A stretch of DNA of 33,977 nt from Marinobacterium alkalitolerans (GTDB taxonomy: Bacteria > Pseudomonadota > Gammaproteobacteria > Pseudomonadales > Balneatricaceae), in NCBI RefSeq assembly GCF_017776525.1, contig NZ_JACVEW010000029.1, forward strand, positions 1-33,977, in the 5' to 3' direction. The position numbers were made by a program, and so were the translations under genes. The notes beneath the pieces were generated by a model. It made no database searches, was not told the DNA's origin, and saw only the letters and a program-made list of their open reading frames with translations. Positions within the stretch are counted from its first letter, which is position 1. Each line of letters begins with the position of its first letter. Positions 18,997-28,786 of the stretch are shown piece by piece.

Positions 18997-20097
18997 CTAC
19001 ACTCCTGTCAGCTTCATGTGATGATCCCAGTGCATGCGGGCTGCCGCCGCGTCCAGCTGCAGGCGCTCGCGGGTCTGCTCCAGAGGGTTCATGCGGTAGA
19101 TCTGGCCGAAGCCGGAACTGGCCAGAAACTCACCCGGCCGGCGGGTCGCACTCAGGCCACAGCCATCGCGGCAGTGCATCAGCGTCAGGAAGCGTGCCTG
19201 CGGCAGGTCCCAGAAGGTAATCACATGGCCCCTTGGTGACGACACGGCCGCCACCTGCCCGCTCGCATCGAGCCGGATGCTGCCGCAGTACTGTTTCATC
19301 TGCCGGTTGATGGGCTCGGGGGCCGAGAGCAGTTGCAGTGGCTTGCCGCGCCGGTGCAGGGCGACCAGTGGCTTGTTGTCGCCCGGGTCTCCCTGATACT
19401 GCATGGCAAGCGCCAGAACGCCATCCGGGTTCAGATCCATATGGCGGATGCTGAGCTGAAAATGTTCGGGCGGCATGAAGACCTGTTCGTTCAGTGCCCC
19501 GCTGGCAAAGTCCAGATAGGCCAGTGAGGGCTCCATGCTGTCCAGGTTGAGCTTGTCGCGCTCATGGGTGCGAATGCCTCCGTTGGCCACTATCAGCTCG
19601 CCGTGACGCAGCAGCAGTTCGTGTGGGCCAATACCCCGAGTGCTGAAGCGTGCGGCAATGGCAAAGCCCTGCTCCGCGTCCCGGATCACGACCTGACCGG
19701 CCGAGTCGCTGGCGCGCTCTTCGGTACTGACCAGCCATCGACCCTCCTCGGAGAAGACAATGTGGCCGTTGAACAGATAGCCCTCATCAACCCGAATACG
19801 TGCCACCTGTGCCCCGCTCTGATAGTCGACCACTTCGATGAAGTCCCCGGGACGACGCGCTGCCACGGCTGCCCAGGGATAGGTTGGATGCAGCTCGACA
19901 TGATGGGCGCGGCTGGGCAGCCGGTGACGCAGGCGCGTGACGCCATCGGGATCGGTTCCCAGTAGCCAGTGCCCGCTTGCATCGCTGGCGGCGCTGATCA
20001 GCAGCGGACCCTGAGCAGAGCGGGCCAAGGCTCCCGCAGCGGGAGCCAGCAGGCTGGCGGCCATCAGGCCGAGAAAGCGGCGGCGGTTAGTCTCCAT
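18997..20097 (-). CDS. Tat-exported DUF1513 protein
   Basis: This 366-residue protein starts with a twin-arginine signal (NRRRFLGLMAAS, residues 4-15) and then has a repetitive beta-rich sequence consistent with a seven-bladed propeller (DUF1513). Tat export implies folding in the cytoplasm, often with a cofactor, before release to the periplasm. The function is unknown. I chose the ATG at 20095-20097, which places the Tat motif at the N-terminus; an upstream in-frame start at 20199 would bury it. The gene overlaps the preceding imelysin-like gene by 11 nt and ends the four-gene exported iron-type locus. Confidence 0.9.
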   Translation of the reverse strand: METNRRRFLGLMAASLLAPAAGALARSAQGPLLISAASDASGHWLLGTDPDGVTRLRHRLPSRAHHVELHPTYPWAAVAARRPGDFIEVVDYQSGAQVARIRVDEGYLFNGHIVFSEEGRWLVSTEERASDSAGQVVIRDAEQGFAIAARFSTRGIGPHELLLRHGELIVANGGIRTHERDKLNLDSMEPSLAYLDFASGALNEQVFMPPEHFQLSIRHMDLNPDGVLALAMQYQGDPGDNKPLVALHRRGKPLQLLSAPEPINRQMKQYCGSIRLDASGQVAAVSSPRGHVITFWDLPQARFLTLMHCRDGCGLSATRRPGEFLASSGFGQIYRMNPLEQTRERLQLDAAAARMHWDHHMKLTGV

Positions 20098-21160
20098 CAC
20101 GGCTGTTGAACCCCAATTGAATACCCAATACGTCCATGGCGTCGTGCAGTGTGTCGCTGAGCTGTTTGAGCTGAGCGTTAATCCCGTCCAGCGCGGCATA
20201 GGTGTCAGGCTGTGTCAGGCTGACATGCAAGGGAGCCGGGATCGATGCCAGCGACTGTTCCAGTCGTGCAAAGCGTTGCTGGATCTCGTCGGCCAGCGGC
20301 TCGTCACCTGCCTGCCGCAACAACTGGTCAACACTCGGATCGGTGCCCTGATAGAGTGCGCTCAGCGCGGACAGGTTGGCGCGGATGTTGGCCAGTGAGT
20401 GGCCACTGCGATGGCTTTCCAGCCGCTTCGGCATGACGGCTCTGGCGTTGTCCCCCATGGCCTTGAGCAGCTTGGTGTCGCGGATCGCTTCAACCGGCTC
20501 CACCAGTGCGGCCATCAGCTCGGCCGCCAGATCTGCTGCCAGCTCGGGATCCTGAGCGGTTGAAAAGTCCTCTGCGGCCAGCGTGCGCCATTCGGCTTCA
20601 ATATCCCGGCTCATGTCCGCCACATGACCGGCAATGGCCTGACTCAGCTCACAGCCCCGCCCCTGCTGCAGCTGGGACAGCGCGGACTCGGCGAACAGCA
20701 GACGCTCCAGCGCCGGGAATCCCTGAGTGGATACACTGGCGTGGCGGAAGAACTCGCTGTCATAGGGCTGTTCGCTGACCAGCGCCTGGCGCAGCTGACG
20801 GGCGCCGATATTCTTGCGGTCGGGCCAGAACTGGAGCCCGAAGTTGCGCATCAGAAACTGCACCGGCCCGAACTGTACGTGCTGAATCCCCTGCCAGGCC
20901 TGCATGGCCTCCTGCCAGGCCGTGCGGGCCTGCTGCAGTCGGTCAGGGCCCGGGGCTTCACAGAACTGCGCCACTGCCCGATCAAGCTGGTTGGTCGTTC
21001 GGGCGAGGGTGGCGTAGCGCGGCAGGACGTGCTGCTGCACGGCCGCATGGTTAAAGCGAGGCCAGTCCGGGGTGGGTGCTGCATGCACCAGTCCGGCCAG
21101 CAGAAGGGATACGGATGCCAGCAGCCAGATGGGCCACATGCGAGTAGTGGGTTTGTGCAT
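20087..21160 (-). CDS. Imelysin-like periplasmic protein (second paralogue)
   Basis: This 357-residue protein has a signal peptide (hydrophobic segment about 9-25, cleavage after VHA near 27) and an imelysin/IrpA-like helical body. Where imelysins carry the GxHxxE motif, this one has GFPALE (147-152): the histidine is proline while the glutamate is kept. Imelysins are periplasmic, iron-regulated and proposed to bind or deliver iron, though true peptidase activity is doubtful. Its ATG shares a base with the di-haem gene stop (TGATG), so translation is coupled. Pseudomonas PA4370-PA4373 carries a similar gene set. Confidence 0.88.
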   Translation of the reverse strand: MHKPTTRMWPIWLLASVSLLLAGLVHAAPTPDWPRFNHAAVQQHVLPRYATLARTTNQLDRAVAQFCEAPGPDRLQQARTAWQEAMQAWQGIQHVQFGPVQFLMRNFGLQFWPDRKNIGARQLRQALVSEQPYDSEFFRHASVSTQGFPALERLLFAESALSQLQQGRGCELSQAIAGHVADMSRDIEAEWRTLAAEDFSTAQDPELAADLAAELMAALVEPVEAIRDTKLLKAMGDNARAVMPKRLESHRSGHSLANIRANLSALSALYQGTDPSVDQLLRQAGDEPLADEIQQRFARLEQSLASIPAPLHVSLTQPDTYAALDGINAQLKQLSDTLHDAMDVLGIQLGFNSRDGD

Positions 21161-22581
21161 CAGAGTGACTCCAGAAACATGATCAGTTGCTTGCGTTGTG
21201 TCGGGGGCAGTTGGCGGAAGCGCTCACGTGCTGACTCGGCTTCGCCCCCGTGCCAGAGAATGGCTTCGGTCAGGGTGCGCGCCCGACCATCGTGGAGCAG
21301 TGCGCGTTCACCGGAAACGGCCCGGTGCAGGCCCAGTCCCCATAAGGGAGGCGTGCGCCACTCCTGCCCGTTAGCGGCAAATTCCGGTCGGCCGTCTGCC
21401 AGTTCAGGTCCCATGTCGTGCAACAGCAGATCGGTGTAGGGCGCGATCCTGCGGTTGCTCAGTGCCGGACGGTGCGGGTCCGAGCCTGTCTGGAAGGTTG
21501 GCTGGTGGCAGCGGGCACAGCCGGTGGTGTGAAACAGCGCTTCACCGGCCTGAACGGTCGGATGGTCCCGGTTGCGTCTTGGAGGAACGGCCAGATGCTG
21601 AGTGTAGAACAGCAACACGTCCATCATTTCCCGGGAGGCCTCGAGGCCGTCCTGTGCCTCGGTGTTCCCGTTTGGGGCCTGCAGACATGCCGTTTGCGCC
21701 GCCGTGCAGTCGCCGCCGGGCAAGGGGTAGTCGGGGTTGGAAATGCCGATATCGGTGTTGAGCGCACTGGCATTTTGCCGTCTCAGGTCCGCGTTGCCGG
21801 CCTTCCAGCCGAAACGTCCCAGCAACGGAGACGATGTATCGCCGTGGTAGACGCGGTTGGCACGGCCGGAGATGCCGTCTCCGTCGCGGTCATCCGGATC
21901 GGCCAGTGCCAGAATGGCCTGTTCGGGGATCCGTTCCAGCAGCCCCAGCCCGATCATCGCCGGTGCCAGCCGAGGTGAGAGCTGCAGCTCAGGGTGAGCC
22001 TCCCCGTATCCCGGCTCGCGCAGGGTATAGACCGGTTTGCGCAGCTCAACTTGCTCTCCGCTACTCAATTCTACCTGCTTCGTGGTGTATGTGAGTGACA
22101 ACTTACCTTCGGCAGGCAGGCCGGTAACGGCGAAGGTTTGCAGCTGAGTCCCGTACACCGGGTCCGGTGTCACGCCTTGAGGTCCCAGATGGCCGTTGCC
22201 GGGAACACCGAGCCGCATCAGCAAGCCATTACGGTTGGTCGTCCCCTTGTCATCAGGCGGCAGGCCACGGCCGTTGTTGATATGACACTGCAAACAGGAA
22301 CGGGCGTTGTAGAGCGGGCCCAGGCCGTCGCTGGCGGTGGTCGATGAGGGTGCGGAGACCCAGATCTTTTCAAAAATGGCGCGGCCCAGCACAAAGTCCA
22401 TGCGCTGGTCGAAGGGGATGCCCTCGACCGGTTGCATGAACGCCTGGCGCTGTGCAGCGGAAAAAGGTGAACCGGGCACTGCCCGGTTCGAGGAGGCCGC
22501 GTCTGCCATCGCGGCCTGGCTGGTGCACAAGGCCAGCCAGATGGAGAGCCAGCCTGTCAGACTGAGTGCGTTGAGGATCAT
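21160..22581 (-). CDS. Di-haem c oxidoreductase (DUF1111 family)
   Basis: This 473-residue periplasmic protein has a signal peptide (cleavage near AMA-DA, about residue 26) and two haem c attachment motifs, CLQCH (96-100) and CARCH (355-359). The haem-bearing regions resemble di-haem cytochrome c peroxidase/MauG-like folds. An acidic DPDDRDGDG stretch (228-236) looks like a calcium site. The name thiol oxidoreductase attached to this family is weakly supported, and the substrate is unknown. It lies between two imelysin genes, 7 nt after the first, so it may oxidise or handle iron bound by them (inference). Confidence 0.92.
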   Translation of the reverse strand: MILNALSLTGWLSIWLALCTSQAAMADAASSNRAVPGSPFSAAQRQAFMQPVEGIPFDQRMDFVLGRAIFEKIWVSAPSSTTASDGLGPLYNARSCLQCHINNGRGLPPDDKGTTNRNGLLMRLGVPGNGHLGPQGVTPDPVYGTQLQTFAVTGLPAEGKLSLTYTTKQVELSSGEQVELRKPVYTLREPGYGEAHPELQLSPRLAPAMIGLGLLERIPEQAILALADPDDRDGDGISGRANRVYHGDTSSPLLGRFGWKAGNADLRRQNASALNTDIGISNPDYPLPGGDCTAAQTACLQAPNGNTEAQDGLEASREMMDVLLFYTQHLAVPPRRNRDHPTVQAGEALFHTTGCARCHQPTFQTGSDPHRPALSNRRIAPYTDLLLHDMGPELADGRPEFAANGQEWRTPPLWGLGLHRAVSGERALLHDGRARTLTEAILWHGGEAESARERFRQLPPTQRKQLIMFLESL

Positions 22582-22588
22582 GGGTGCA

Positions 22589-23899
22589 TTAACCGCCCAT
22601 CACGGCAGCAGGGTTGTCCAGACTGTCAGAGCCTTCCAGCTCCACATCGGCAATACCCAGCGTTGCCATGACATCTTCCAGCACCTGCGTCTGTGCGGTC
22701 AGCGCATCGACGAACGCCTGCACTTTCGCGTTGCCCTCGGTATTGCCGGCGGCGATGAGCACGTCAAAGGTTTCACCCTGCTCGGCGGCATCCACCATGG
22801 CCTGAGCTGCAGCCTGAGTGGCGTTCAGGTGGTCACGCATTTTCTGATCCAGCGCCGGGTCGACCGCCCGGGTCAGGTCAGACAGAGACGGTCCTTTGAC
22901 CTCGCTGCCATCGATGCGGCTGTATTCGCCGAGGTAGGCGTTACGGATACCGAGTGCGTCATAGTAATGCGACCAGTGGGTGTTGTCGGAGAAGCAGTCA
23001 TGCTCTTCTTCCGGGTCGTGCAGCATCAGGCCCAGCTTGGTGCGCTCACCGGCCAGTTCACCGTAGGACAGGCTGCCCATGCCGGTGGTAATGGTCGCCA
23101 GCGCGCCCTGCTCGCCCTTGGCCATCAACTGTTTGCGAGCCTCGCCACCCGGCTTCCAGTGGTTGGCCATGTCGGCCAGATCATCAATCAGCAGCTCCGT
23201 CGCTGCCTTCAGGTAGGCGCGACGGCGCTCGCAATGGCCGTTGCTGCAGTTTTGGGTGTCAAAATCGGACGCGGGACGGTTGCCGGCACCCGGCTTCGTG
23301 CCGTTCAGGTCCTGGCCCCAGAGCAGAAACTCGATGGCGTGGTAGCCGGTGGCCACGTTGGCCTCAACACCGTCGATCTCGTGCAGGGTTTCCGCCAGCA
23401 GGGTCTTGTCGATGGTCGAAGCATCCACTTGCTTGCCACCGATGTTGAGTGTCGGGTTGGCGATGATGTTGGCGCTGTACCAGGCGTTGAAATCGGATTC
23501 AGTGCCATAGCGACCGGCATCGACATAGTCGATCAGGCCCTCGTCCAGCGGCCAGGCGTTCACCTTGCCTTCCCAGTCATCCACGATGGCGTTGCCAAAG
23601 CGGTATACCTCGGACTGCTGATAGGGCACGCGGGCGGCGACCCAGGCTTGGCGGGCGGCATCCAGATTGGCTTCATTGGGCTGATCCAGCAGCTGCTCGA
23701 TGGCCTGTTGCAGCTGCTGGGCGGCAGCCAGGGAATCGGCATACACCGCTTCTGCAATATCGGCATAGTGCTGGTTGACGCTGGCGGCGCTGGCTTCAAT
23801 CGTCGTGGCTGCACTTGCCTGGACGGCAGTAACAGGGCTGAGCGGAGACAGAATCGCTGCGGCGACAGCCGCGGGCAGCAGAAGGCGTTTAAGTGACAT
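22589..23899 (-). CDS. Imelysin family periplasmic protein (IrpA-like)
   Basis: This 436-residue exported protein has a signal peptide at about 1-30 (cleavage near VQASA). The intact imelysin motif GYHAIE is at 185-190 (H187, E190). A QNCSNGHCERRR segment holds two cysteines that may form a disulfide. Imelysins (IrpA, IcmP) are iron-regulated envelope proteins with a proposed iron-binding role. I chose the ATG at 23897-23899, with AGGGAG 7 nt upstream, over an earlier in-frame start at 23935. First gene of the locus, downstream of a Fur-like box. Confidence 0.92.
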   Translation of the reverse strand: MSLKRLLLPAAVAAAILSPLSPVTAVQASAATTIEASAASVNQHYADIAEAVYADSLAAAQQLQQAIEQLLDQPNEANLDAARQAWVAARVPYQQSEVYRFGNAIVDDWEGKVNAWPLDEGLIDYVDAGRYGTESDFNAWYSANIIANPTLNIGGKQVDASTIDKTLLAETLHEIDGVEANVATGYHAIEFLLWGQDLNGTKPGAGNRPASDFDTQNCSNGHCERRRAYLKAATELLIDDLADMANHWKPGGEARKQLMAKGEQGALATITTGMGSLSYGELAGERTKLGLMLHDPEEEHDCFSDNTHWSHYYDALGIRNAYLGEYSRIDGSEVKGPSLSDLTRAVDPALDQKMRDHLNATQAAAQAMVDAAEQGETFDVLIAAGNTEGNAKVQAFVDALTAQTQVLEDVMATLGIADVELEGSDSLDNPAAVMGG

Positions 23900-23931
23900 G
23901 ACAGCTCCCTTGAGATGCAAATGAGGAAGCC

Positions 23932-23970
23932 ACACTAAACTAAATGCGAATCGTTATCAATAGTATTGAT
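23932..23970 (-). promoter_or_regulatory. Fur-like box and predicted promoter of the imelysin/di-haem locus
   Basis: TGCGAATCGTTATCA (23945-23959) matches 11 of 14 defined positions of the 7-1-7 Fur motif TGATAATnATTATCA. A perfect dyad, ATCAATA-G-TATTGAT (23956-23970), overlaps its end. On the minus strand, TTGATA (23955-23960) with a 17-bp spacer and TAGTGT (23932-23937) forms a plausible promoter, so the Fur-like box covers the -35. Imelysin genes are commonly Fur-repressed, so iron regulation is likely. Confidence 0.7.
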
Positions 23971-23977
23971 TTAAGTA

Positions 23978-24004
23978 ATAAAGCCGGCGCTGGGTGCCGG
24001 CTTT
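23978..24004 (-). terminator. Intrinsic terminator of the carbonic-anhydrase-like gene
   Basis: The 9-bp perfect stem AAAGCCGGC / GCCGGCTTT (23980-23988 with 23996-24004) has a 7-nt loop. On the minus strand the stem ends in UUU and is followed by AUUACUU, a moderate U-rich tail. It lies 19 nt beyond the stop of the gene at 24023 and just upstream of the Fur-like box of the imelysin locus. Confidence 0.8.
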
Positions 24005-24022
24005 ATGCTCGGATCGAGGCGC

Positions 24023-24562
24023 TTATGCCCAGTCCTCGGCCAGGTGTTTGGCGGACAACCGCGCGTAGTTTTCGGCCGTGTAGGTGAAAAATTCTTTCTC
24101 TTTCTGCGTCAGCTCACGCTGCGGCTTGGCTGGTCGGCCCACATAGAGGTAGCCGCTTTTCAGGGTTTTGCCGGGCGGGACCAGACTGCCGGCACCGACG
24201 ATCACCTCATCTTCCACCACGGCACCGTCCATGATCATGGCGCCCATGCCGATCAGGACCCGGTTGCCAACCGTACAGCCGTGCAGCATGGCCTGGTGGC
24301 CGACGGTGACATGGTCGCCGATGATCAGGGGAAAGCCGTCCGGGTTGTAGGGGCCGGCATGAGTGATGTGCAGGACAGAGCCGTCCTGAATGCTGGAGTA
24401 GGCGCCGATGCGGATGCGGTGCATATCGCCCCGGATCACCGTCATGGGCCAGACAGAGCTGTGTTCACCGATCTCTACATCCCCCAGCACCACGGCGCTG
24501 GGATCTACGAATACATTGTCTGCCAGCTTGGGTGTCATCCCCTGATAGGTGCGCACATTCAT
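24023..24562 (-). CDS. Gamma-class carbonic anhydrase-like protein (YrdA type)
   Basis: This 179-residue left-handed beta-helix protein is made of hexapeptide repeats (for example VVLGDVEIGEHSSVWPMTVI and VGNRVLIGMGAMIMDGAVV). It carries the metal-site pattern of gamma carbonic anhydrases: RGD, then HITH and GHQAMLHGC histidines. It is close to E. coli YrdA (184 residues), whose catalytic activity is not firmly shown. I chose the ATG at 24560-24562 because AGGAG lies 9 nt upstream; the in-frame ATG at 24569-24571 directly abuts that site. It is divergent from prlC, a pairing also known in Pseudomonas. Confidence 0.92.
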   Translation of the reverse strand: MNVRTYQGMTPKLADNVFVDPSAVVLGDVEIGEHSSVWPMTVIRGDMHRIRIGAYSSIQDGSVLHITHAGPYNPDGFPLIIGDHVTVGHQAMLHGCTVGNRVLIGMGAMIMDGAVVEDEVIVGAGSLVPPGKTLKSGYLYVGRPAKPQRELTQKEKEFFTYTAENYARLSAKHLAEDWA

Positions 24563-24649
24563 GCCCGTCATCTCCTCTGATTGAAATCGTGCATTTTCAG
24601 CCCCATTGTATAGTAATTAACGAGTTCACTTTGCTAATGGAGAGATCCC

Positions 24650-26695
24650 ATGTCGAACCCTCTGCTCGAACGCCATTCGTTGCCGCCGTTCAGCCGTATA
24701 CTGCCGGAGCACGCCGAGCCGGCGATCGATGAACTGCTGGCGCGTAACCGTGCCCGCATTGCCGAGCTGACGGGCGCGGCATCGGTCAACGGCTGGGATC
24801 TGGTGGCCGAGCTGGAACAGCTCAATGACGACCTGGCCCAGGCCTGGTCGCCGGTCTCGCACCTGAACGGAGTCATGAACTCCGACGCCTGGCGTGAAGC
24901 CTATAACGCCTGCCTGCCCAAGCTGTCCGAATACTGGACGGAGCTGGGCCAGCATCAGGGCCTGTACAAGGCGTTTGAAGCGCTGGCCAACAGCGATGAA
25001 TATGCGCAATTGAGCCCGGCACGCCGCAAGGTGATCGACAATGCGTTGCGGGACTTCCGCCTGTCCGGTATTGCCCTGCCCGAGGCACAGCAGAAGCGCT
25101 ACGCCGAGCTGCAGCAGCGTCTGTCCGAGCTGACCACCCGCTTCTCGGAAAACCTGCTGGATGCGACCCAGGGCTGGTGGAAAGAGATCCATGACGAACA
25201 GGATCTGGCCGGTCTGCCGGATCACGCCGTGGCGGCGGCCAAAGAAGCGGCCAGTGCCAAGGGCGTTGATGGCTGGGTCATCACGCTCGACTTTCCGGCC
25301 TACTATGCCGTGATGGCCTTTGCCGACAGCCGCAGCCTGCGCGAAGAGTTGTACCGTGCGTTCAGCACGCGGGCATCCGATCAGGGGCCCAAGGCGGGTG
25401 AATGGGACAACTCGGCGGTGATGGATGAAATCCTGACGCTGCGGCACGAGATGGCGCAGCTGCTGGGCTTCGACACCTATGCCGACTACTCGCTGGCAAC
25501 CAAGATGGCTCAGTCGCCACAGCAGGTGGTCAGTTTCCTGGAAGATCTGGCGCAGGAAACACGCCCGGTGGCAGAGCAGGAGCTGGCCGAGCTGAAGGCA
25601 TTTGCCCGCGAGCAGGACGGTATTGAACAGCTGCAGGCCTGGGACGTCACCTATTATGGCGAAAAGCTGAAACAGGCGCGTTTTGACATTTCACAGCAGG
25701 AACTGCGCCCCTACTTCCCGCTGCCGAAGGTGCTGGATGGTATGTTCACCATTGCCGGCCGCCTGTTCGATCTGCAGGTGGAAGAGCTGCAGGACTTCGA
25801 CAGCTGGCATGATGACGTGCGCCTGTTTGCACTCAAGCGCGAAGGCGAAGCCTTTGCCTACTGCTATCTGGACCCCTTTGCACGCAGCAGCAAGCGTGGC
25901 GGCGCCTGGATGGACGACTGCCGAGTGCGCCGCCGTTTGGGCCATGCCGAGCTGCAGCTGCCGGTGGCCTACCTGGTATGCAACTTTACGCCGCCGCTGC
26001 CGGGCCAGTCGGCCCTCCTGACCCATGACGAAGTGACCACCCTGTTCCACGAATTCGGTCATGGCCTGCACCACATGCTGACGCAGATGGAAGAAGCCGA
26101 TATCAGCGGCATTAACGGCGTGGCCTGGGATGCGGTGGAGCTGCCGAGTCAGTTCATGGAGAACTGGTGCTGGGAGCCCGAGGCGCTGGCGCTGATCTCC
26201 GGTCACCATGAAACCGGTGAGCCCCTGCCCCAGTCACTGCTCGACAAGATGCTGGCGGCCAAGCACTTCCAGTCCGGCATGATGATGATGCGTCAGCTGG
26301 AATTTTCGCTGTTCGATTTCCGACTGCATCACGAGTATCAGCCCGGCCAGACGCAAATCCAGTCGGTGCTGGATAGCGTACGTGAGCAGGTTGCCGTGAT
26401 TCGCCCGCCAGCGGAGAACCGCTTCCAGCACGGGTTTGGACACATCTTTGCCGGTGGCTACGCGGCGGGCTATTACAGCTACAAGTGGGCAGAAGTGCTG
26501 TCCGCCGATGCCTTCTCCCGTTTTGAGGAGGAAGGTATTTTCAATGCGGAGACCGGCCAGTCCTTCCGTCAGGAAATTCTGGAGCGTGGTGGCTCGGGTG
26601 ATCCGATGGATCTGTTTGTGGCCTTCCGGGGCCGTGAGCCGGATGTGGACGCCCTGCTGCGCCATTCCGGTATCCGCCAGGAGAATGCGGCATGA
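24650..26695 (+). CDS. prlC: Oligopeptidase A (M3 family zinc metallopeptidase)
   Basis: This 681-residue protein (E. coli OpdA has 680) is a cytoplasmic endopeptidase that degrades short peptides, including cleaved signal peptides. The zinc motif HEFGH is at 467-471 (ligands H467 and H471, catalytic E468). The third ligand is E497 in VELPSQ. The C-terminal HIFAGGYAAGYYSYKWAE substrate-binding segment is intact. The ATG at 24650 has GGAGAG upstream. Its stop overlaps the next ATG as ATGA. Possible -10-like sequences (TATAGT at 24609-24614) precede it, without a good -35. Confidence 0.98.
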   Translation: MSNPLLERHSLPPFSRILPEHAEPAIDELLARNRARIAELTGAASVNGWDLVAELEQLNDDLAQAWSPVSHLNGVMNSDAWREAYNACLPKLSEYWTELGQHQGLYKAFEALANSDEYAQLSPARRKVIDNALRDFRLSGIALPEAQQKRYAELQQRLSELTTRFSENLLDATQGWWKEIHDEQDLAGLPDHAVAAAKEAASAKGVDGWVITLDFPAYYAVMAFADSRSLREELYRAFSTRASDQGPKAGEWDNSAVMDEILTLRHEMAQLLGFDTYADYSLATKMAQSPQQVVSFLEDLAQETRPVAEQELAELKAFAREQDGIEQLQAWDVTYYGEKLKQARFDISQQELRPYFPLPKVLDGMFTIAGRLFDLQVEELQDFDSWHDDVRLFALKREGEAFAYCYLDPFARSSKRGGAWMDDCRVRRRLGHAELQLPVAYLVCNFTPPLPGQSALLTHDEVTTLFHEFGHGLHHMLTQMEEADISGINGVAWDAVELPSQFMENWCWEPEALALISGHHETGEPLPQSLLDKMLAAKHFQSGMMMMRQLEFSLFDFRLHHEYQPGQTQIQSVLDSVREQVAVIRPPAENRFQHGFGHIFAGGYAAGYYSYKWAEVLSADAFSRFEEEGIFNAETGQSFRQEILERGGSGDPMDLFVAFRGREPDVDALLRHSGIRQENAA

Positions 26696-26967
26696 GTGTA
26701 CAAAAGCGATTCATCGCCGGCGCGGTCTGTCCGCGCTGCGGTGAAATGGATACGGTGCGCATGCACCGGGACGAGGAGCGGGAATACCGGGAGTGCATCA
26801 AGTGTGGCTTCGCGGACTCGCTGAGGCTGGATGGCCGCCCCGACCCCGAGCAGATCGAAACCCGCGTCAGCGGTGAGCGGTCGGACAAGGCGCCGGCCGC
26901 CGTGGCGGATGATTCGCCTCAGCCGATCCGCATCATGGACCTGGGCAACCTGCGCCGGGACCACTGA
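26692..26967 (+). CDS. YheV-like putative zinc-ribbon protein
   Basis: This 91-residue protein starts FIAGAVCPRCGEMD and then has CIKCGFAD, giving a CxxC...CxxC zinc ribbon (C13/C16 and C35/C38) typical of the YheV/DUF2387 family. The tail after residue 50 is polar and probably flexible. The function is unknown. It overlaps prlC by 4 nt (ATGA) and lies 3 nt before tag, so the three genes form one transcription unit. Confidence 0.87.
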   Translation: MSVQKRFIAGAVCPRCGEMDTVRMHRDEEREYRECIKCGFADSLRLDGRPDPEQIETRVSGERSDKAPAAVADDSPQPIRIMDLGNLRRDH

Positions 26968-26970
26968 GCC

Positions 26971-27576
26971 ATGGACGCATCCACGCCATCCCCTGGCCCC
27001 TGCGGCTGGGCGATGCAAAGCCCTCTGGAGCACCAGTACCACGATCATGAGTGGGGGGTGCCCCGGATGGATGATCGGATTCTGTTTGAATTTCTGGTGC
27101 TGGAGTCGGCTCAGGCAGGCCTGAGCTGGCGCACGGTGCTGGAGAAGCGGGGTGGCTATCGTACCCACTATGCCGGCTTCGACCCTGAACAGGTGGCCGG
27201 CTTCGGGGAAGCGGAGATTGCCGCCATGCTGGCGGACCCCGGTATTATCCGCAACCGTGCCAAGATCGAAGCCTCGATCAACAATGCGCGGATCTTTCTG
27301 GATCTTCAGGCTCGTTATGGCAGCTTTGCGGCATTTCTGTGGCGCTATGTGGAAGGCCGGCCGATTCAGTCCGCGTTTGAGCGCATGGAGCAGATTCCGG
27401 CCCAGACGGCGCTCTCGCAGCAGCTATCCAAAGACCTCAAGCGCGAAGGCATGCGCTTTTTTGGTCCTACCATTGCGTATGCTTACATGCAGGCTGTAGG
27501 CGTAGTGAATGATCACTTGCAGCACTGCCCCCGTTACGAGGCCTGCAAGGCACTGGGCCTGAAGCTGCCGCTCTGA
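26971..27576 (+). CDS. tag: DNA-3-methyladenine glycosylase I
   Basis: This 201-residue protein (E. coli Tag has 187) excises 3-methyladenine from alkylated DNA. The zinc-snap ligands are conserved: C11 in CGW, H24 in YHDHEWGVP, and the C-terminal HLQHC pair in VNDHLQHC. The FEFLVLESAQAGLSW helix-hairpin block and FFGPTIAYAYMQAVG are also typical. About 7 extra residues precede the conserved CGW. Its TGA stop directly abuts the stop of the convergent gene. Confidence 0.97.
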   Translation: MDASTPSPGPCGWAMQSPLEHQYHDHEWGVPRMDDRILFEFLVLESAQAGLSWRTVLEKRGGYRTHYAGFDPEQVAGFGEAEIAAMLADPGIIRNRAKIEASINNARIFLDLQARYGSFAAFLWRYVEGRPIQSAFERMEQIPAQTALSQQLSKDLKREGMRFFGPTIAYAYMQAVGVVNDHLQHCPRYEACKALGLKLPL

Positions 27577-28668
<1,092 letters not shown>

Positions 28669-28786
28669 CCTGTCCTCCCCCTGTTCCGTCGCTTAAGGGA
28701 GTCTGGTCGCTGCTGGCGCTTTTTGCCACTCAAGTTGGCTGCTGCGACCCGTCTCGGGTGATCTTCGGGCAGAAACAGCGAGTTTT

